Positions 8,110 through 17,564 are shown, counted from the stretch's first letter. The stretch is DNA of 64,000 bases from JADJGC01 sp964617645 (GCA_964617645.1 CAZTYE010000004.1:192386-256385), one strand, 5' to 3'. Numbers and translations: made by a program. Notes: generated from the sequence alone by a model not told the origin.

Positions 8110-9672
8110 TTACCGTTTCGGGCGAAGCGTCGCCACCGGCACGATCATCTCTTCCAGCGTGATGCCGCCGTGCTGGAAACTGTTTTGGAATTGCCGGTTG
8201 TATTCATTGTAGTTAGTCGGATAAACAAAATAATAATCTTCCGATGCAATCAAGAACGTCGTCGCCAAATTGAAGCGCGGTAGCCGCCATTCCGGTGGGT
8301 TCTTGATCAACAGCGCCTCCTTGGGATCGCAATTGAGATTGTCGCCGTACTTGTAGCGCAGATTTGATGACGTATCTCGCTTGCCGAAGGCGATCGTTCC
8401 GCGCGTTCCGAGCACCGAGCCGTGGTCGGTGGTCAGCACGCAAGTCGCGCCAATCTTCGCAGCGTGTTTGACAATGTCGAGCAGCGTCGAATGATTGAAC
8501 CACGACAGGATCAACGACCGGAACGCCGACTCATCCGGCGCCATCTGCTGCAGTGCCCGCGACTGCGAGCGACCGTGCACCAAAATGTCGAGGAAGTTGA
8601 ACACCACCGCCAGAAGCGGCACGTTCTGGTAGCTCGACAGTTTCTTGATAAACCCCTCGTCCTCTTTGAGATCAGCCATCTTGAAATACTTTGGTTCGCC
8701 CGGCGCCTTGATCTTGAGGCGCTTGTACTGCTCGATGAGCAGTGTATCCTCGAACCGATTCAGGCTGCGCTCGTCGGCGGTGCCTCCCTCCCAGATCTCC
8801 GGCTTGTGCCGTGCCAGTTCATCGGGAAACATCCCGGAAAACAGCGCGTTGCGCGCGAACGGCGTCGCCGTCGGTAAGATCGAGTAGTAATAGTCGACGC
8901 TCACATCGAGATACTGGGCGATGATCGGCTCGATCACCAGCCACTGGTCAAGCCGCATGCAGTCGACGACGATGAAGAACGTCGGTTTCTTGTCGCTAAT
9001 CTGCGGCGCCACGAATGTCTTGAAGACATTCGGCGAAAGCACCGGCCCGGAATTGGTCCTGAGCCAGTGCGGATAATTGCGTTCGATGTAGCGATAAAAC
9101 TCAACGTTGAATTCACGCTTCTGGCTCTGATGGCTCTGCCGCAATCCGTCATCGTTGATATTATCGAACGCCACATCCCACTGCGCGATTTGGCGGTGAA
9201 TGTCGACCCAGTCTTGCGGCTCCAGCGGATCGTAAAGCCGCGACCGCAATTGATTAAAACGCTGCGTGAACTCGCGCGTTACGGCGTCGTTTTGCAGCCG
9301 TCGCGAGTCGAGAATCTTCTTGGCGACGGCCAACACCTGCGACGGATTTACCGGCTTCACCAGATACTCGGCGATGTTCTTGCCGATCGCCTGATTCATG
9401 AGATGCTCTTCTTCCGACTTGGTGACCATCACCACCGGAATGTGCGGCTTGATTTTCTTCAATTCCTCAAGGGTGGTCAGCCCGTCCATGCCGGGCATCA
9501 TTTCGTCGAGTAAAATCAGGTCGAATGTGCCTTTGGTGACTTCGACGAGCGCGTCCTCGCCCGAGGCGACCGGTGTGATCTTGAAACCCTTGCTCTCAAG
9601 AATTATGCGATGTGACTCCAGCAGATCGACTTCGTCGTCTACCCAGAGCACGCGTTTAACATCGACGCTCAT
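8110..9672 (-). CDS. porX: PorX-like response regulator with PglZ (alkaline-phosphatase-fold) output domain
   Basis: 520 residues. The receiver (1-120) has the acidic pair in WVDDE, phospho-acceptor Asp56 and Lys106. A helical linker leads to a PglZ-type phosphatase-superfamily domain. Metal or catalytic candidates are Asp237 and Asp242 (VVDCMRLDQW), Thr268/Thr270 (LPTATPFARNALFSG), Asp362, Asp416-His417 (TTDHGSVLG) and His501. This matches PorX of Bacteroidetes in length and order. PorX is phosphorylated by PorY and controls T9SS genes; its phosphatase domain acts on oligonucleotide-type phosphodiesters. The neighbouring kinase starts 5 bp upstream, so the pair is probably a real two-component unit. 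The T9SS role here is inferred from the family and from the T9SS-tailed protein at 24779-30655. Confidence 0.85.
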   Translation of the reverse strand: MSVDVKRVLWVDDEVDLLESHRIILESKGFKITPVASGEDALVEVTKGTFDLILLDEMMPGMDGLTTLEELKKIKPHIPVVMVTKSEEEHLMNQAIGKNIAEYLVKPVNPSQVLAVAKKILDSRRLQNDAVTREFTQRFNQLRSRLYDPLEPQDWVDIHRQIAQWDVAFDNINDDGLRQSHQSQKREFNVEFYRYIERNYPHWLRTNSGPVLSPNVFKTFVAPQISDKKPTFFIVVDCMRLDQWLVIEPIIAQYLDVSVDYYYSILPTATPFARNALFSGMFPDELARHKPEIWEGGTADERSLNRFEDTLLIEQYKRLKIKAPGEPKYFKMADLKEDEGFIKKLSSYQNVPLLAVVFNFLDILVHGRSQSRALQQMAPDESAFRSLILSWFNHSTLLDIVKHAAKIGATCVLTTDHGSVLGTRGTIAFGKRDTSSNLRYKYGDNLNCDPKEALLIKNPPEWRLPRFNLATTFLIASEDYYFVYPTNYNEYNRQFQNSFQHGGITLEEMIVPVATLRPKR

Positions 9673-9677
9673 GCCGA

Positions 9678-10949
9678 TTATCCTTTCTGCTCGGCCGCGA
9701 GCGGAACATGATTCAATGTCAGCTGGAAGGTCGTGCGCTGGTTCGGCACGGACTCCTTGAGTTCAATGCGCCCGCCGTGGTACTCCTGCACGATCCGTCG
9801 CGCCAGCGTCAGACCCAGGCCCCAGCCGCGCTTTTTCGTCGTAAACCCGGTATGGAAGATCCTGGCCTGATGCTTCGGCGGAATCCCCGGCCCGTTATCA
9901 GTTACGGATACGGTTGCCGCCTTGCCGTCGGCGCTCAGCCCCGTTCGCACAATGATCTCACCGCTCTTTTGATCGCAGGCCTGCATGCTGTTCTTGATCA
10001 AATTCTCGATCACCCACGTAAACAACTCCGGATTGACGGCGGCGCTGACCTCGGCGCCCGGCTCGAATCGCAGCGCGATGCCCTTTCCGTGGTGCGGTAA
10101 TCGCTGGCTGTAATAGCTCACCACTTCATGGACCAAGGGATTGATCAAATGCGGCGTCGTCTCCGGCACCGAGCCGATTTGTCCGAAGCGATTCGCGACG
10201 CGGTCGAGCCGGCCAAGATCGTTGCGCATTTTCTCGAGTATGCCGTTCAGTCCGTTGCCATGCGCCATCGTGCTCGATAAGCGACCATCCCGGGCTTCCG
10301 ACTCAAGTAATTCTAACCAGCCCATGAGCGAAGTCAGCGGCGTCCCCAATTGATGCGCGGTTTCTTTTGCCATGCCGACCCAGATATTGCGCTGCTCGGC
10401 GCGCTGGATATTGCGAAAACCCACGAACCCGACGATCAGAAACACGCCAACAACCGCGATCTCAATCAGCGGCATCAACTGCAACTGCCGAACCAGTGGC
10501 GGATAGTCAAAGAGAATATACTGAATCACTTGCCCGTCCCACGACACCGAAGTCTGCTGGTCGTCATCCAAGAGTTGGTCGCGATACTTAAGTATCTTGG
10601 CGCGCGCCGCCGCCGAAGTATCATTATCCGCGATATTGGGAATGCGCGCCCAGAGAACCGGCTCGCGCTTATGATCGGTGACGATAATCGGAAAGTAAGC
10701 CTTCTGAATGATCTCCTCAAAAATCACCTGATTGACGCGCGGTGAAGAATCCTCTGCACCCGCCAGCTCCCACAACTTCGCCCACATGCGAACGTCGCGC
10801 TTGATATTCTCCTGCAGGCCGTTGATCAAAAACTGCGTGTAAATCATGAACAGCGCGGCCACGGCAACCGTGCCGAGAAACACGAACGCTTTGAAAACGC
10901 CCGGCAACGAAGTGTGTCCGGCTTGATTGGCCATAAGCGTTTCGGTCAT
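9678..10949 (-). CDS. Membrane sensor histidine kinase, likely partner of the PorX-like regulator
   Basis: 423 residues. Two membrane segments (about 18-41 and 156-178) flank a periplasmic domain of about 115 residues that I do not recognise. The kinase core starts WVGMAKETAHQLGTPLTSL with phospho-His199, a form common in Bacteroidetes kinases. The HATPase domain has ENLIKNSMQA, DNGPGIP and GWGLGLTLA. The ATG overlaps the serS stop as ATGA, and the porX-like gene starts 5 bp after its stop. That adjacency makes it the best PorY candidate, although in Porphyromonas PorX and PorY are encoded apart. The signal it senses is unknown. Confidence 0.85.
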   Translation of the reverse strand: MTETLMANQAGHTSLPGVFKAFVFLGTVAVAALFMIYTQFLINGLQENIKRDVRMWAKLWELAGAEDSSPRVNQVIFEEIIQKAYFPIIVTDHKREPVLWARIPNIADNDTSAAARAKILKYRDQLLDDDQQTSVSWDGQVIQYILFDYPPLVRQLQLMPLIEIAVVGVFLIVGFVGFRNIQRAEQRNIWVGMAKETAHQLGTPLTSLMGWLELLESEARDGRLSSTMAHGNGLNGILEKMRNDLGRLDRVANRFGQIGSVPETTPHLINPLVHEVVSYYSQRLPHHGKGIALRFEPGAEVSAAVNPELFTWVIENLIKNSMQACDQKSGEIIVRTGLSADGKAATVSVTDNGPGIPPKHQARIFHTGFTTKKRGWGLGLTLARRIVQEYHGGRIELKESVPNQRTTFQLTLNHVPLAAEQKG

Positions 10950-12214
10950 CCTATGATTTCAAGGCCGCGCATGTACGGCCGCAGAACCTCCGGCACAACG
11001 ATTCTACCGTCGGCGGTCTGATAGTTCTCGATAATGGCGATAACCGTCCGCGGCAGCGCCAGCCCGGAACCGTTGAGCGTGTGCGGAAATTGCGGTTTTT
11101 CGCCTTCCGCCGGGCGAAATCGCAGGTTCATGCGGCGGCTCTGGAAGTCGCCGAAATTCGAGCACGACGACACTTCGAGGTACTTTCCCACTCCCGGCGC
11201 CCACACCTCAAGGTCATAGCAGCGATTGGCGGCGAACGACAGATCGCCGGACGCCAACTCATTCACTCGATAATGCAACCCCAACGATTGCAAAATCGCT
11301 TCGGCGTGGCTCGTTATAACATCGAGCTCTCGTTCGGAATCCTCGGGCCGTACTATTCGCACCATCTCCACTTTGTCAAATTGATGAACGCGAATCAGCC
11401 CGCGCGTATCTTTGCCGGCGGCGCCGGCTTCGCGCCGAAAACAAGGCGTATAGGCAACCATGTACATCGGCACCTGCTGCGGCGACAGAATCTCATTGGC
11501 GTAAATGTTGGTTACCGGTACTTCGGCCGTCGGCACCAGCCAAAGCGATTTGTCCGCAAGCTGGTACATATCCTCCGACATTTTCGGCAATTGGCCGGTT
11601 CCGGTCATCGTCACTGAACTAACCATGAACGGCGGAAACACTTCCCGGTAACCGTGCTGCGTGACGTGAAAATCGATAAAGAAATTGATCAGCGCGCGTT
11701 CGAGCATTGCCCCAACGCCGGTGTAAAGAATGAACCCCGATCCGGAGATTTTCGCTCCCCGCTCAAGATCAAACAGTCCGAGCTTTGCTCCCAGGTCCCA
11801 GTGCGCTTGCGGCGCAAATTCAAACTTCGGCTGCTCGCCCCAATGACGCCGGATCTGATTCGCGCTCTCGTCGCCAACCGGTATCGCTTCGTGCGGCAGA
11901 TTCGGTATCCACAGCAACTGCACATTGAGATCGTCCTCAATCTTTCGCAATCGCTCTTCATCCATCTTAATCTGATCGCCGACTTTCTGCATCGCCGCGA
12001 TTGGCGCGGCAGCATCCTGTTTGTTCTTTTTGAGCACTGCGATTTCTGCCGTTACTTTGTTGCGTTGCTCGCGCAGGGCCTCAAGGCCGGTGATAATCTC
12101 TCGCCGGACTCGGTCCGTTTCGAGCAACTGGTCGATATCAACCTGGCTGTTCTTGTTGGCGACGCCGCGCTTGACTCGATCGGCGTTTTCCCGTATGAAT
12201 TTCAGATCAAGCAT
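10946..12214 (-). CDS. serS: Seryl-tRNA synthetase
   Basis: 422 residues, the usual length. This class II enzyme charges tRNA-Ser. The N-terminal long coiled-coil arm that grips the tRNA is visible at about 25-100 (heptads around LLETDRVRREIITGLEALRE). The catalytic core follows, with LVPTAEVPVTN, class II motif 2 in CFRREAGAAGKDTRGLIRVH and motif 3 in NGSGLALPRTVIAIIE. It lies 13 bp downstream of the WbpM-like gene and shares an ATGA overlap with the kinase gene. It is a core gene inside the signalling/surface operon. Confidence 0.97.
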   Translation of the reverse strand: MLDLKFIRENADRVKRGVANKNSQVDIDQLLETDRVRREIITGLEALREQRNKVTAEIAVLKKNKQDAAAPIAAMQKVGDQIKMDEERLRKIEDDLNVQLLWIPNLPHEAIPVGDESANQIRRHWGEQPKFEFAPQAHWDLGAKLGLFDLERGAKISGSGFILYTGVGAMLERALINFFIDFHVTQHGYREVFPPFMVSSVTMTGTGQLPKMSEDMYQLADKSLWLVPTAEVPVTNIYANEILSPQQVPMYMVAYTPCFRREAGAAGKDTRGLIRVHQFDKVEMVRIVRPEDSERELDVITSHAEAILQSLGLHYRVNELASGDLSFAANRCYDLEVWAPGVGKYLEVSSCSNFGDFQSRRMNLRFRPAEGEKPQFPHTLNGSGLALPRTVIAIIENYQTADGRIVVPEVLRPYMRGLEIIG

Positions 12215-12227
12215 TGTCGGTACTTCC

Positions 12228-14540
12228 TCAATTAATTGGTCGGGCGCTCTGCGCCTGCGCCTGGTAGTAGGGGACTACTTCCCTGAACAATCGGAGGATC
12301 TCGCTCCGATCCTGGCTCAACATCGCCGTCCGCAACTTCTCCAACTCCGGTCGGATCATCTCCCAGTTGAACTCCGTCGCTCGCGCGACCAGTATATTTT
12401 CGTGATCAGAAGTGGTCAAACCTTCTTCGTCGAAGAGTTCTTCCGTAAGCTTCTCGCCGGGCCGCAGCCCGGTAAATGTGATCGGAATCTCTTCATCCGG
12501 AACCCGGCCCGATAGCGTGATCATGGCGCGCGCCAAATCAATGATCTTAACCGGCTCGCCCATATTCAACACCAGTATGTCTCCGGAGTGCCCGATGGTT
12601 GCCGCCTGCATGACCAACAGCGACGCTTCGGTAATCGTCATGAAGTAGCGCGTCATCTCCGGGTGCGTAACCGTCACTGGGCCACCGACTTCGATCTGTC
12701 GCTTGAAAATCGGCACCACTGATCCGTCCGAGCCTAAAACATTGCCGAATCGTACCGTAATAAAATTCACCGCCGAACGTCGCGCAAAACACTGCACCAG
12801 AATCTCCGCGATCCGCTTGCTCGCCCCCATCACACTCGATGGCCGCACCGCCTTGTCGGTCGAAATCATGACGAAGGCGTCCACGCCATGACGATCCGCC
12901 AATTCGACGAGGTTGCGCGTGCCGAAAATGTTATTGCGGACGGCTTCCTCCGGAAATTGCTCCATTAACGGCACCTGCTTGTACGCAGCCGCGTGGAAGA
13001 TCACCTGTGGCCGCAGTTCGGTAAACAAGCGCTCGATCTTGTCCACGTCGTTCATGTCCGCTACCTGCGGGTCGAGAGTCTCACCACCTTGGCCGGGCTG
13101 CAGTTCCAACATCAACTCGTACAGACGATTTTCGGCGCGGTCGACTACGGATACTTTCTCCGGACGATATCGCAGCACTTGGCGGCAGATCTCCGAACCG
13201 ATGGAGCCGGCGCCGCCGGTAATCACGATCCGCTTGCCCTCAATGAACTCCGCCAGTCGTTTGGTGTCTAACCGGACCGGCGTACGCCCGAGCAAGTCTT
13301 CGACCCGGATATTGCGGATCTGGCTCAGCGCCACCTGCCCATTTATGATTTCCCGCAGCGGCGGCAGCGATTTGAAATCGAGGTGCGCCCGGCGGCAAGC
13401 ATCGATGATCTGCCGCATTTGAGATCCCGATGCCGACGGTATGGCAATGATCGCGTCCGTCACTTTGTAACGCTGCGTCAGCGCCTCAAGCCGATTCACG
13501 TCGCCGACCACAGTCACGCCGTGAAGCCGCATTCCCTGCTTGCCCGGGTCGTCATCGATGATCCCGACCGGCTTGAGATTCATCGGTGTCTTGCGCAATT
13601 CGCGAAGCATCATCTCACCCGCCGATCCGGCGCCGATAACGAAGGTTCGCCGACCGGAACGAAACGCCTGCGGCAGAAGTTCGCGCACGGCGCGCAGCAC
13701 GAAGCGCGATCCGCCCAGCAGCATCACTTGCAGCAGCCAGTCAATCACGAACACGCCGCGCGGGATGTTGCCGTAACCAAAGAAGTACGCCGGAATGGCG
13801 ATCAAGATCGATCCCGCCGTGACGGCCTTGAGAATCTGCGTCAGATCATTGATCGATGCGTAACGGTAGTAGCCGGAATACAGCCGAAAATAGAGCAGCA
13901 TGCTGAAGCGCAGGATGATCACCACCGGCAGGCTCGACTTGATTCCATCGATCTCCGCCGCCGGAATCGCGCCTTCAAAGCGAATCAAAAAGGCCAGGTA
14001 GTAACCCGCGCTGATGATCACCACATCCAGCGCCACAACGGCCAACCGCCGCGGCAGCAGCAGCGGCGAAGCGATTGACTCGCTGATCGGTATCTTGCTC
14101 GTTTCCACCGGCCGCGCTACGATGATTCGACTGAGTCCCAAAAGTAAAATCAACGACAGCCAGTAGACAAAGATCAGTATCCGCGACGTCGAAAAGAACG
14201 AACTCGGGTCGTCGAGATCGACAGTAGCGAAGATCATCAACACGACGCCAAGCGAAACGACATTGAAAATGCGCAGGAACTCGCCGTACAGACCCTGCGG
14301 AAAAAACGACCGCGCCAGTCGCGACAAGAATAGCAGCGCCAGCCAGTATCCCGTCACCACCAGATTCGGCATCCCGTAGAAATAGCCCAAAGTCGTGGCG
14401 AACGGCTCACGCACTTCGCGCAGGAAATGAAACAGCGCGACGGCCACGAAAAACGCGACTTGCAGCGCCACAAGATCCGCCAGCACGCCGGCGATTTCCC
14501 GGCGCCACGGTCGGCGAGTGGATGAACTCGAAGTTGACAT
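12228..14540 (-). CDS. WbpM/CapD-like membrane nucleotide-sugar 4,6-dehydratase with extra N-terminal membrane region
   Basis: 770 residues, longer than usual for the family (roughly 600-670). The normal part has four or so membrane segments, a Rossmann-like CoA-binding domain (FVIGAGSAGEMMLREL) and a C-terminal SDR domain with the NAD motif VITGGAGSIGSEICRQ near residue 440. The catalytic stretch STDKAVRPSSVMGASKR near 565 has Met in place of the usual SDR tyrosine, which is characteristic of WbpM/PglF. These enzymes make UDP-4-keto-6-deoxy-GlcNAc for surface glycans. Residues 1 to about 160 form a second, additional set of membrane helices ahead of the usual one. It begins the polysaccharide block with the epimerase 55 bp upstream. 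Confidence 0.9.
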   Translation of the reverse strand: MSTSSSSTRRPWRREIAGVLADLVALQVAFFVAVALFHFLREVREPFATTLGYFYGMPNLVVTGYWLALLFLSRLARSFFPQGLYGEFLRIFNVVSLGVVLMIFATVDLDDPSSFFSTSRILIFVYWLSLILLLGLSRIIVARPVETSKIPISESIASPLLLPRRLAVVALDVVIISAGYYLAFLIRFEGAIPAAEIDGIKSSLPVVIILRFSMLLYFRLYSGYYRYASINDLTQILKAVTAGSILIAIPAYFFGYGNIPRGVFVIDWLLQVMLLGGSRFVLRAVRELLPQAFRSGRRTFVIGAGSAGEMMLRELRKTPMNLKPVGIIDDDPGKQGMRLHGVTVVGDVNRLEALTQRYKVTDAIIAIPSASGSQMRQIIDACRRAHLDFKSLPPLREIINGQVALSQIRNIRVEDLLGRTPVRLDTKRLAEFIEGKRIVITGGAGSIGSEICRQVLRYRPEKVSVVDRAENRLYELMLELQPGQGGETLDPQVADMNDVDKIERLFTELRPQVIFHAAAYKQVPLMEQFPEEAVRNNIFGTRNLVELADRHGVDAFVMISTDKAVRPSSVMGASKRIAEILVQCFARRSAVNFITVRFGNVLGSDGSVVPIFKRQIEVGGPVTVTHPEMTRYFMTITEASLLVMQAATIGHSGDILVLNMGEPVKIIDLARAMITLSGRVPDEEIPITFTGLRPGEKLTEELFDEEGLTTSDHENILVARATEFNWEMIRPELEKLRTAMLSQDRSEILRLFREVVPYYQAQAQSARPIN

Positions 14541-14595
14541 CGGCTTCCAGTTTAAGCGGGGTTCAGAGTCCAGTCAAATTCAATTTCGCGGCTGC

Positions 14596-15669
14596 TCAAC
14601 CGCGGAACGACGCCAATCGCGCGGCGATTCTGCGGGCGGCGCCGGTTCGACATATGCGACGATCATTGAATCTAAAGCGCATGTTGCCCAGACCGCGCTT
14701 GAGCTTTCGCTCGTCTAATCCGACAATCACTGATCCGCCGGCGCGGCTGATTTCCGTCCACTCGGTCACGTCGCGTATCAACAGAGTCGGGACACGCAAG
14801 AAGTACGCCTCGCGCTGCAGCCCGCCCGAATCGGTGAGCAGTCTCCGGCAACCCTTCAATAGAGCGAGCATCTCAACATATCCAAGCGGCTCGATGATTT
14901 CGAGATTGCCCTGCGATTTCAGCCGCCGCACCAACCCGAAACTCCTCAGCCGGCTGAGCGTTCGCGGATGCAGCGGCAAGATTATCGGCTCATCTATCTT
15001 ACGAATCATCTTGACCAGCCGTTCAAGATTCACGCGGCTGTCCGTCAGGTCCGCTCGATGAATCGTCATCAACAGATACTTCCCCGCCTCGACGCCGTGA
15101 CCATCTTGAATCACGCGCTGCGCCGCCCGCGTCGGCGCCGACGCCTGAACGACGTCATAGAGCAAGTCGCCGGTCAGGATCACATTTCGACGCCGGCCTT
15201 CGCCGCGCAAGTGTGTCACGCTCGAGGCCGTCGGGCAGAGCAGCAGGTCTGCGATTCGGTCGGTTACGACGCGATTAAGCTCTTCCGGTACCGTCAGATC
15301 ATGGCAACGCAATCCGGCCTCGATATGAGCCAGTGGCAACCGCAGTTGTTTCGCCGCCAGCGCACCGCCGAGCGTCGAATTCGTGTCGCCGATCACAACG
15401 ACTAAATCGGGCCTCAGTCGCGTCAGAGCTCTCGCCGCGCGTTCCATGATGCGCGCCGTCATCTCCGGCGCGGGCGTCGACCCTACCGTCAGATTCGCGG
15501 TCGGCTTGGGCAATTTGAGTTCCGTAAAAAACACCCCCGCCATTCGATAATCGTAATGCTGACCGGTGTTGATGACGCGATGATCGACTCTCAGCCGCAG
15601 CAGCTCGCTGTGCAGCGGCGCCAGCTTGATGTATTGCGGCCGTGCCCCGACGATCGTAACAATGCGCAT
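14596..15669 (-). CDS. UDP-N-acetylglucosamine 2-epimerase family (WecB/WbpI-like)
   Basis: 357 residues, typical length. Non-hydrolysing epimerases convert UDP-GlcNAc to UDP-ManNAc (WecB) or act on diacetamido-uronic acid sugars (WbpI). Visible motifs are IVGARPQYIKLAPL at the N-terminus, VVIGDTNSTLGGALAA, LAHIEAGLRCHD, and TDSGGLQREAYFL near the C-terminus. The ATG at 15669 lies 2 bp after the aminotransferase stop; the longer upstream reading runs back into that gene and is not needed. Next to DegT and hexapeptide acetyltransferase genes, a WbpI-like role on a 2,3-diamino sugar is plausible, but the substrate cannot be read from sequence. Confidence 0.9.
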   Translation of the reverse strand: MRIVTIVGARPQYIKLAPLHSELLRLRVDHRVINTGQHYDYRMAGVFFTELKLPKPTANLTVGSTPAPEMTARIMERAARALTRLRPDLVVVIGDTNSTLGGALAAKQLRLPLAHIEAGLRCHDLTVPEELNRVVTDRIADLLLCPTASSVTHLRGEGRRRNVILTGDLLYDVVQASAPTRAAQRVIQDGHGVEAGKYLLMTIHRADLTDSRVNLERLVKMIRKIDEPIILPLHPRTLSRLRSFGLVRRLKSQGNLEIIEPLGYVEMLALLKGCRRLLTDSGGLQREAYFLRVPTLLIRDVTEWTEISRAGGSVIVGLDERKLKRGLGNMRFRFNDRRICRTGAARRIAARLASFRG

Positions 15670-15671
15670 GA

Positions 15672-16772
15672 TTAGCCGGTGAACTCGAGTACGGAATCGG
15701 CGACGTAGGTGCGCTCGGCTTCGGTTAACTGCGGGTAGATCGGCAGCGAAATGACTCGCTGCGCGCAGGCCTCCGCCACCGGCAGTTCGCCTTGTTTGTA
15801 TCCCAGCACTGCGAAACACTTTTGCAAATGCAGCGGTAGCGGATAATAGATTTCGAAGCCGATTCCCTTACGTTTCAGATGTTCCTTTAACTCATCGCGA
15901 TGATCGACGAGTATCGAGTACTGATTAAAAATGTGATACGCGTACGGCTGCTGCTCCGGTGTTTTGACCGCCGATCCCGCGAACCGGCTGGTGTAGTAGT
16001 TCGCGTTGGCGCGTCGCTGCTCGGACCACTCATTGAGATGCGGCAGCTTCGCCAGCAGCACCGCTGCGTGCAAAGTGTCCAGCCGCGAATTATATCCGAC
16101 AACATCGTGATAGTACTTTGTCCGCGCGCCATGCGCCTTGAGCATCCGCAACTTCTCGTTCATTTCGTCGGAGTTCGTGACAACCATTCCGCCGTCACCC
16201 GGACAGCCGAGATTTTTCGTCGGATAAAACGAGAAGATCCCCATCGTACCCATAGTTCCCGACATCCGGCCTTTGTACTTGGCGGAAATCGACTGCGCTG
16301 CATCCTCGATTACCGCCAATTTGTGCCGCTGCGCGATCTCGATGATCGGGTCCAAATCCGCCGATTGCCCAAAGAGATGCACCGGCACAATCGCCTTTGT
16401 TTGCGGCGTTAGTTTCGCCTCGACGAGGCTCGCGTCGATATTGAACGTTTCTTCGTCAATGTCCACGAAGACGGGCCGGGCGCCGAGATTGGCAATCGTT
16501 CCCGCAGTCGCGAAAAACGAAAACGTCGTCGTAATTACTTCGCTGTCCGGCCCGACTCCCGCCGCGCGCAGCGCGATTAACAACGCGTCCGTACCTGAAG
16601 CCACACCGATTGCGTGCTTGACTCCCAAGTAGCGCGCCGCTGCCTCCTCGAATTGCTTGACCTGCGGGCCGTTAATAAAGTGGGTCCCGGCCATCACTTC
16701 CAGCACTGCTTTGTCCAACTCGGCTTTGAGCGCCAGATACTCACGGCGTAAATCGAGCAGCGGAACTTGCAC
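15672..16772 (-). CDS. DegT/DnrJ/EryC1/StrS-family nucleotide-sugar aminotransferase (WbpE-like)
   Basis: 366 residues, typical length. This PLP enzyme transfers an amino group from glutamate to a keto-sugar nucleotide. Features seen are VPLLDLRREY at the start, GVASGTDALLIALRA, the PLP aspartate in IEDAAQS, and the Schiff-base lysine Lys186 in FYPTKNLG followed by GDGGMVVT. The neighbouring acetyltransferase (13 bp upstream) and epimerase (2 bp downstream) make a WbpE-like step on UDP-3-keto-GlcNAcA likely, giving a 3-amino sugar that is then acetylated. WbpA- and WbpB-like dehydrogenases are not in the window, so the exact sugar is inferred. Confidence 0.92.
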   Translation of the reverse strand: MQVPLLDLRREYLALKAELDKAVLEVMAGTHFINGPQVKQFEEAAARYLGVKHAIGVASGTDALLIALRAAGVGPDSEVITTTFSFFATAGTIANLGARPVFVDIDEETFNIDASLVEAKLTPQTKAIVPVHLFGQSADLDPIIEIAQRHKLAVIEDAAQSISAKYKGRMSGTMGTMGIFSFYPTKNLGCPGDGGMVVTNSDEMNEKLRMLKAHGARTKYYHDVVGYNSRLDTLHAAVLLAKLPHLNEWSEQRRANANYYTSRFAGSAVKTPEQQPYAYHIFNQYSILVDHRDELKEHLKRKGIGFEIYYPLPLHLQKCFAVLGYKQGELPVAEACAQRVISLPIYPQLTEAERTYVADSVLEFTG

Positions 16773-16785
16773 GAGCGATCCTTGT

Positions 16786-17532
16786 CTACTGATTCTTGAG
16801 CAGTTGTTCTTCCGGCACCGGCCGCAGCACTTTGGCCGGCGAACCGATGACGATCATGCCGTCGGGCGCGTCCTTGGTCAATACCGCGCCGGCGGCAACG
16901 AGCGCGTCTTCGCCCACGACTTTGCCGGGCAGAATCGTGGCGTTCAGCCCGACGCGGCCACCGCGTTTGACGATGATACCCTTGAAGTGCTTGAATCGTT
17001 CTTTCGTGCGGCCGATAAAATTGTCGTTCGATGTCGCCACACAAGGCGCGATGAACACGCGGTCGCCAAGTTCGGAGTAAGCCGTAATATACACATTCGT
17101 CTCAAGCTTGCAGTACGACCCGATCTTGCAGAAGTTCTCGATCGCGACGTTGCGGCCGACAATTGTGAAATCTCCGATACTTACATTTTCGCGCACCGTC
17201 GCCAAATCCGCAATTAGTACCTTATTGCCGATCGTGGCGCCGGCATAGATCACGACATTGGTGCCAATGATACAGTCACTGCCAATGCTGGTCGGCGGCA
17301 GCTCCTGCTCCTTGGTCACCGCCGAATTTGCGGCGCGCATCGGCTGTTTGCCCACGACGACTCCGTCATCGATGCGCACGTTCGCGCCGATCGTCGAGCC
17401 GTCATGAATAACGATGTTCGAGCCCAGCGCGCAGCCGGGACCGACAATTACGCGTTCGCCGATAACATTGAAATGCCCCAAGCGGGCGCTGGCGTCGATG
17501 CGGGCGCTGGCGGCTATCTGGTTCTGTGTCAT
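16786..17532 (-). CDS. Left-handed beta-helix (hexapeptide-repeat) sugar acetyltransferase
   Basis: 248 residues made almost entirely of hexapeptide repeats (IGANVRIDDGVVVG, IGSDCIIGTNVVIYAG, VGEDALVAAGAVL). It ends with the family signature MIVIGSPAKVLRPV. Such trimers transfer acetyl from acetyl-CoA to amino sugars. Beside the DegT aminotransferase it most likely N-acetylates the new amine, as WbpD does, though it is longer than WbpD (about 190 residues). A loop around residues 60-80 (MRAANSAVTKEQELPP) interrupts the helix and may hold part of the sugar site. It lies 32 bp after the exporter gene. Confidence 0.88.
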   Translation of the reverse strand: MTQNQIAASARIDASARLGHFNVIGERVIVGPGCALGSNIVIHDGSTIGANVRIDDGVVVGKQPMRAANSAVTKEQELPPTSIGSDCIIGTNVVIYAGATIGNKVLIADLATVRENVSIGDFTIVGRNVAIENFCKIGSYCKLETNVYITAYSELGDRVFIAPCVATSNDNFIGRTKERFKHFKGIIVKRGGRVGLNATILPGKVVGEDALVAAGAVLTKDAPDGMIVIGSPAKVLRPVPEEQLLKNQ

Positions 17533-17564
17533 GGTCCTTATCTCACTTTCGCGGCATCCGTCTA

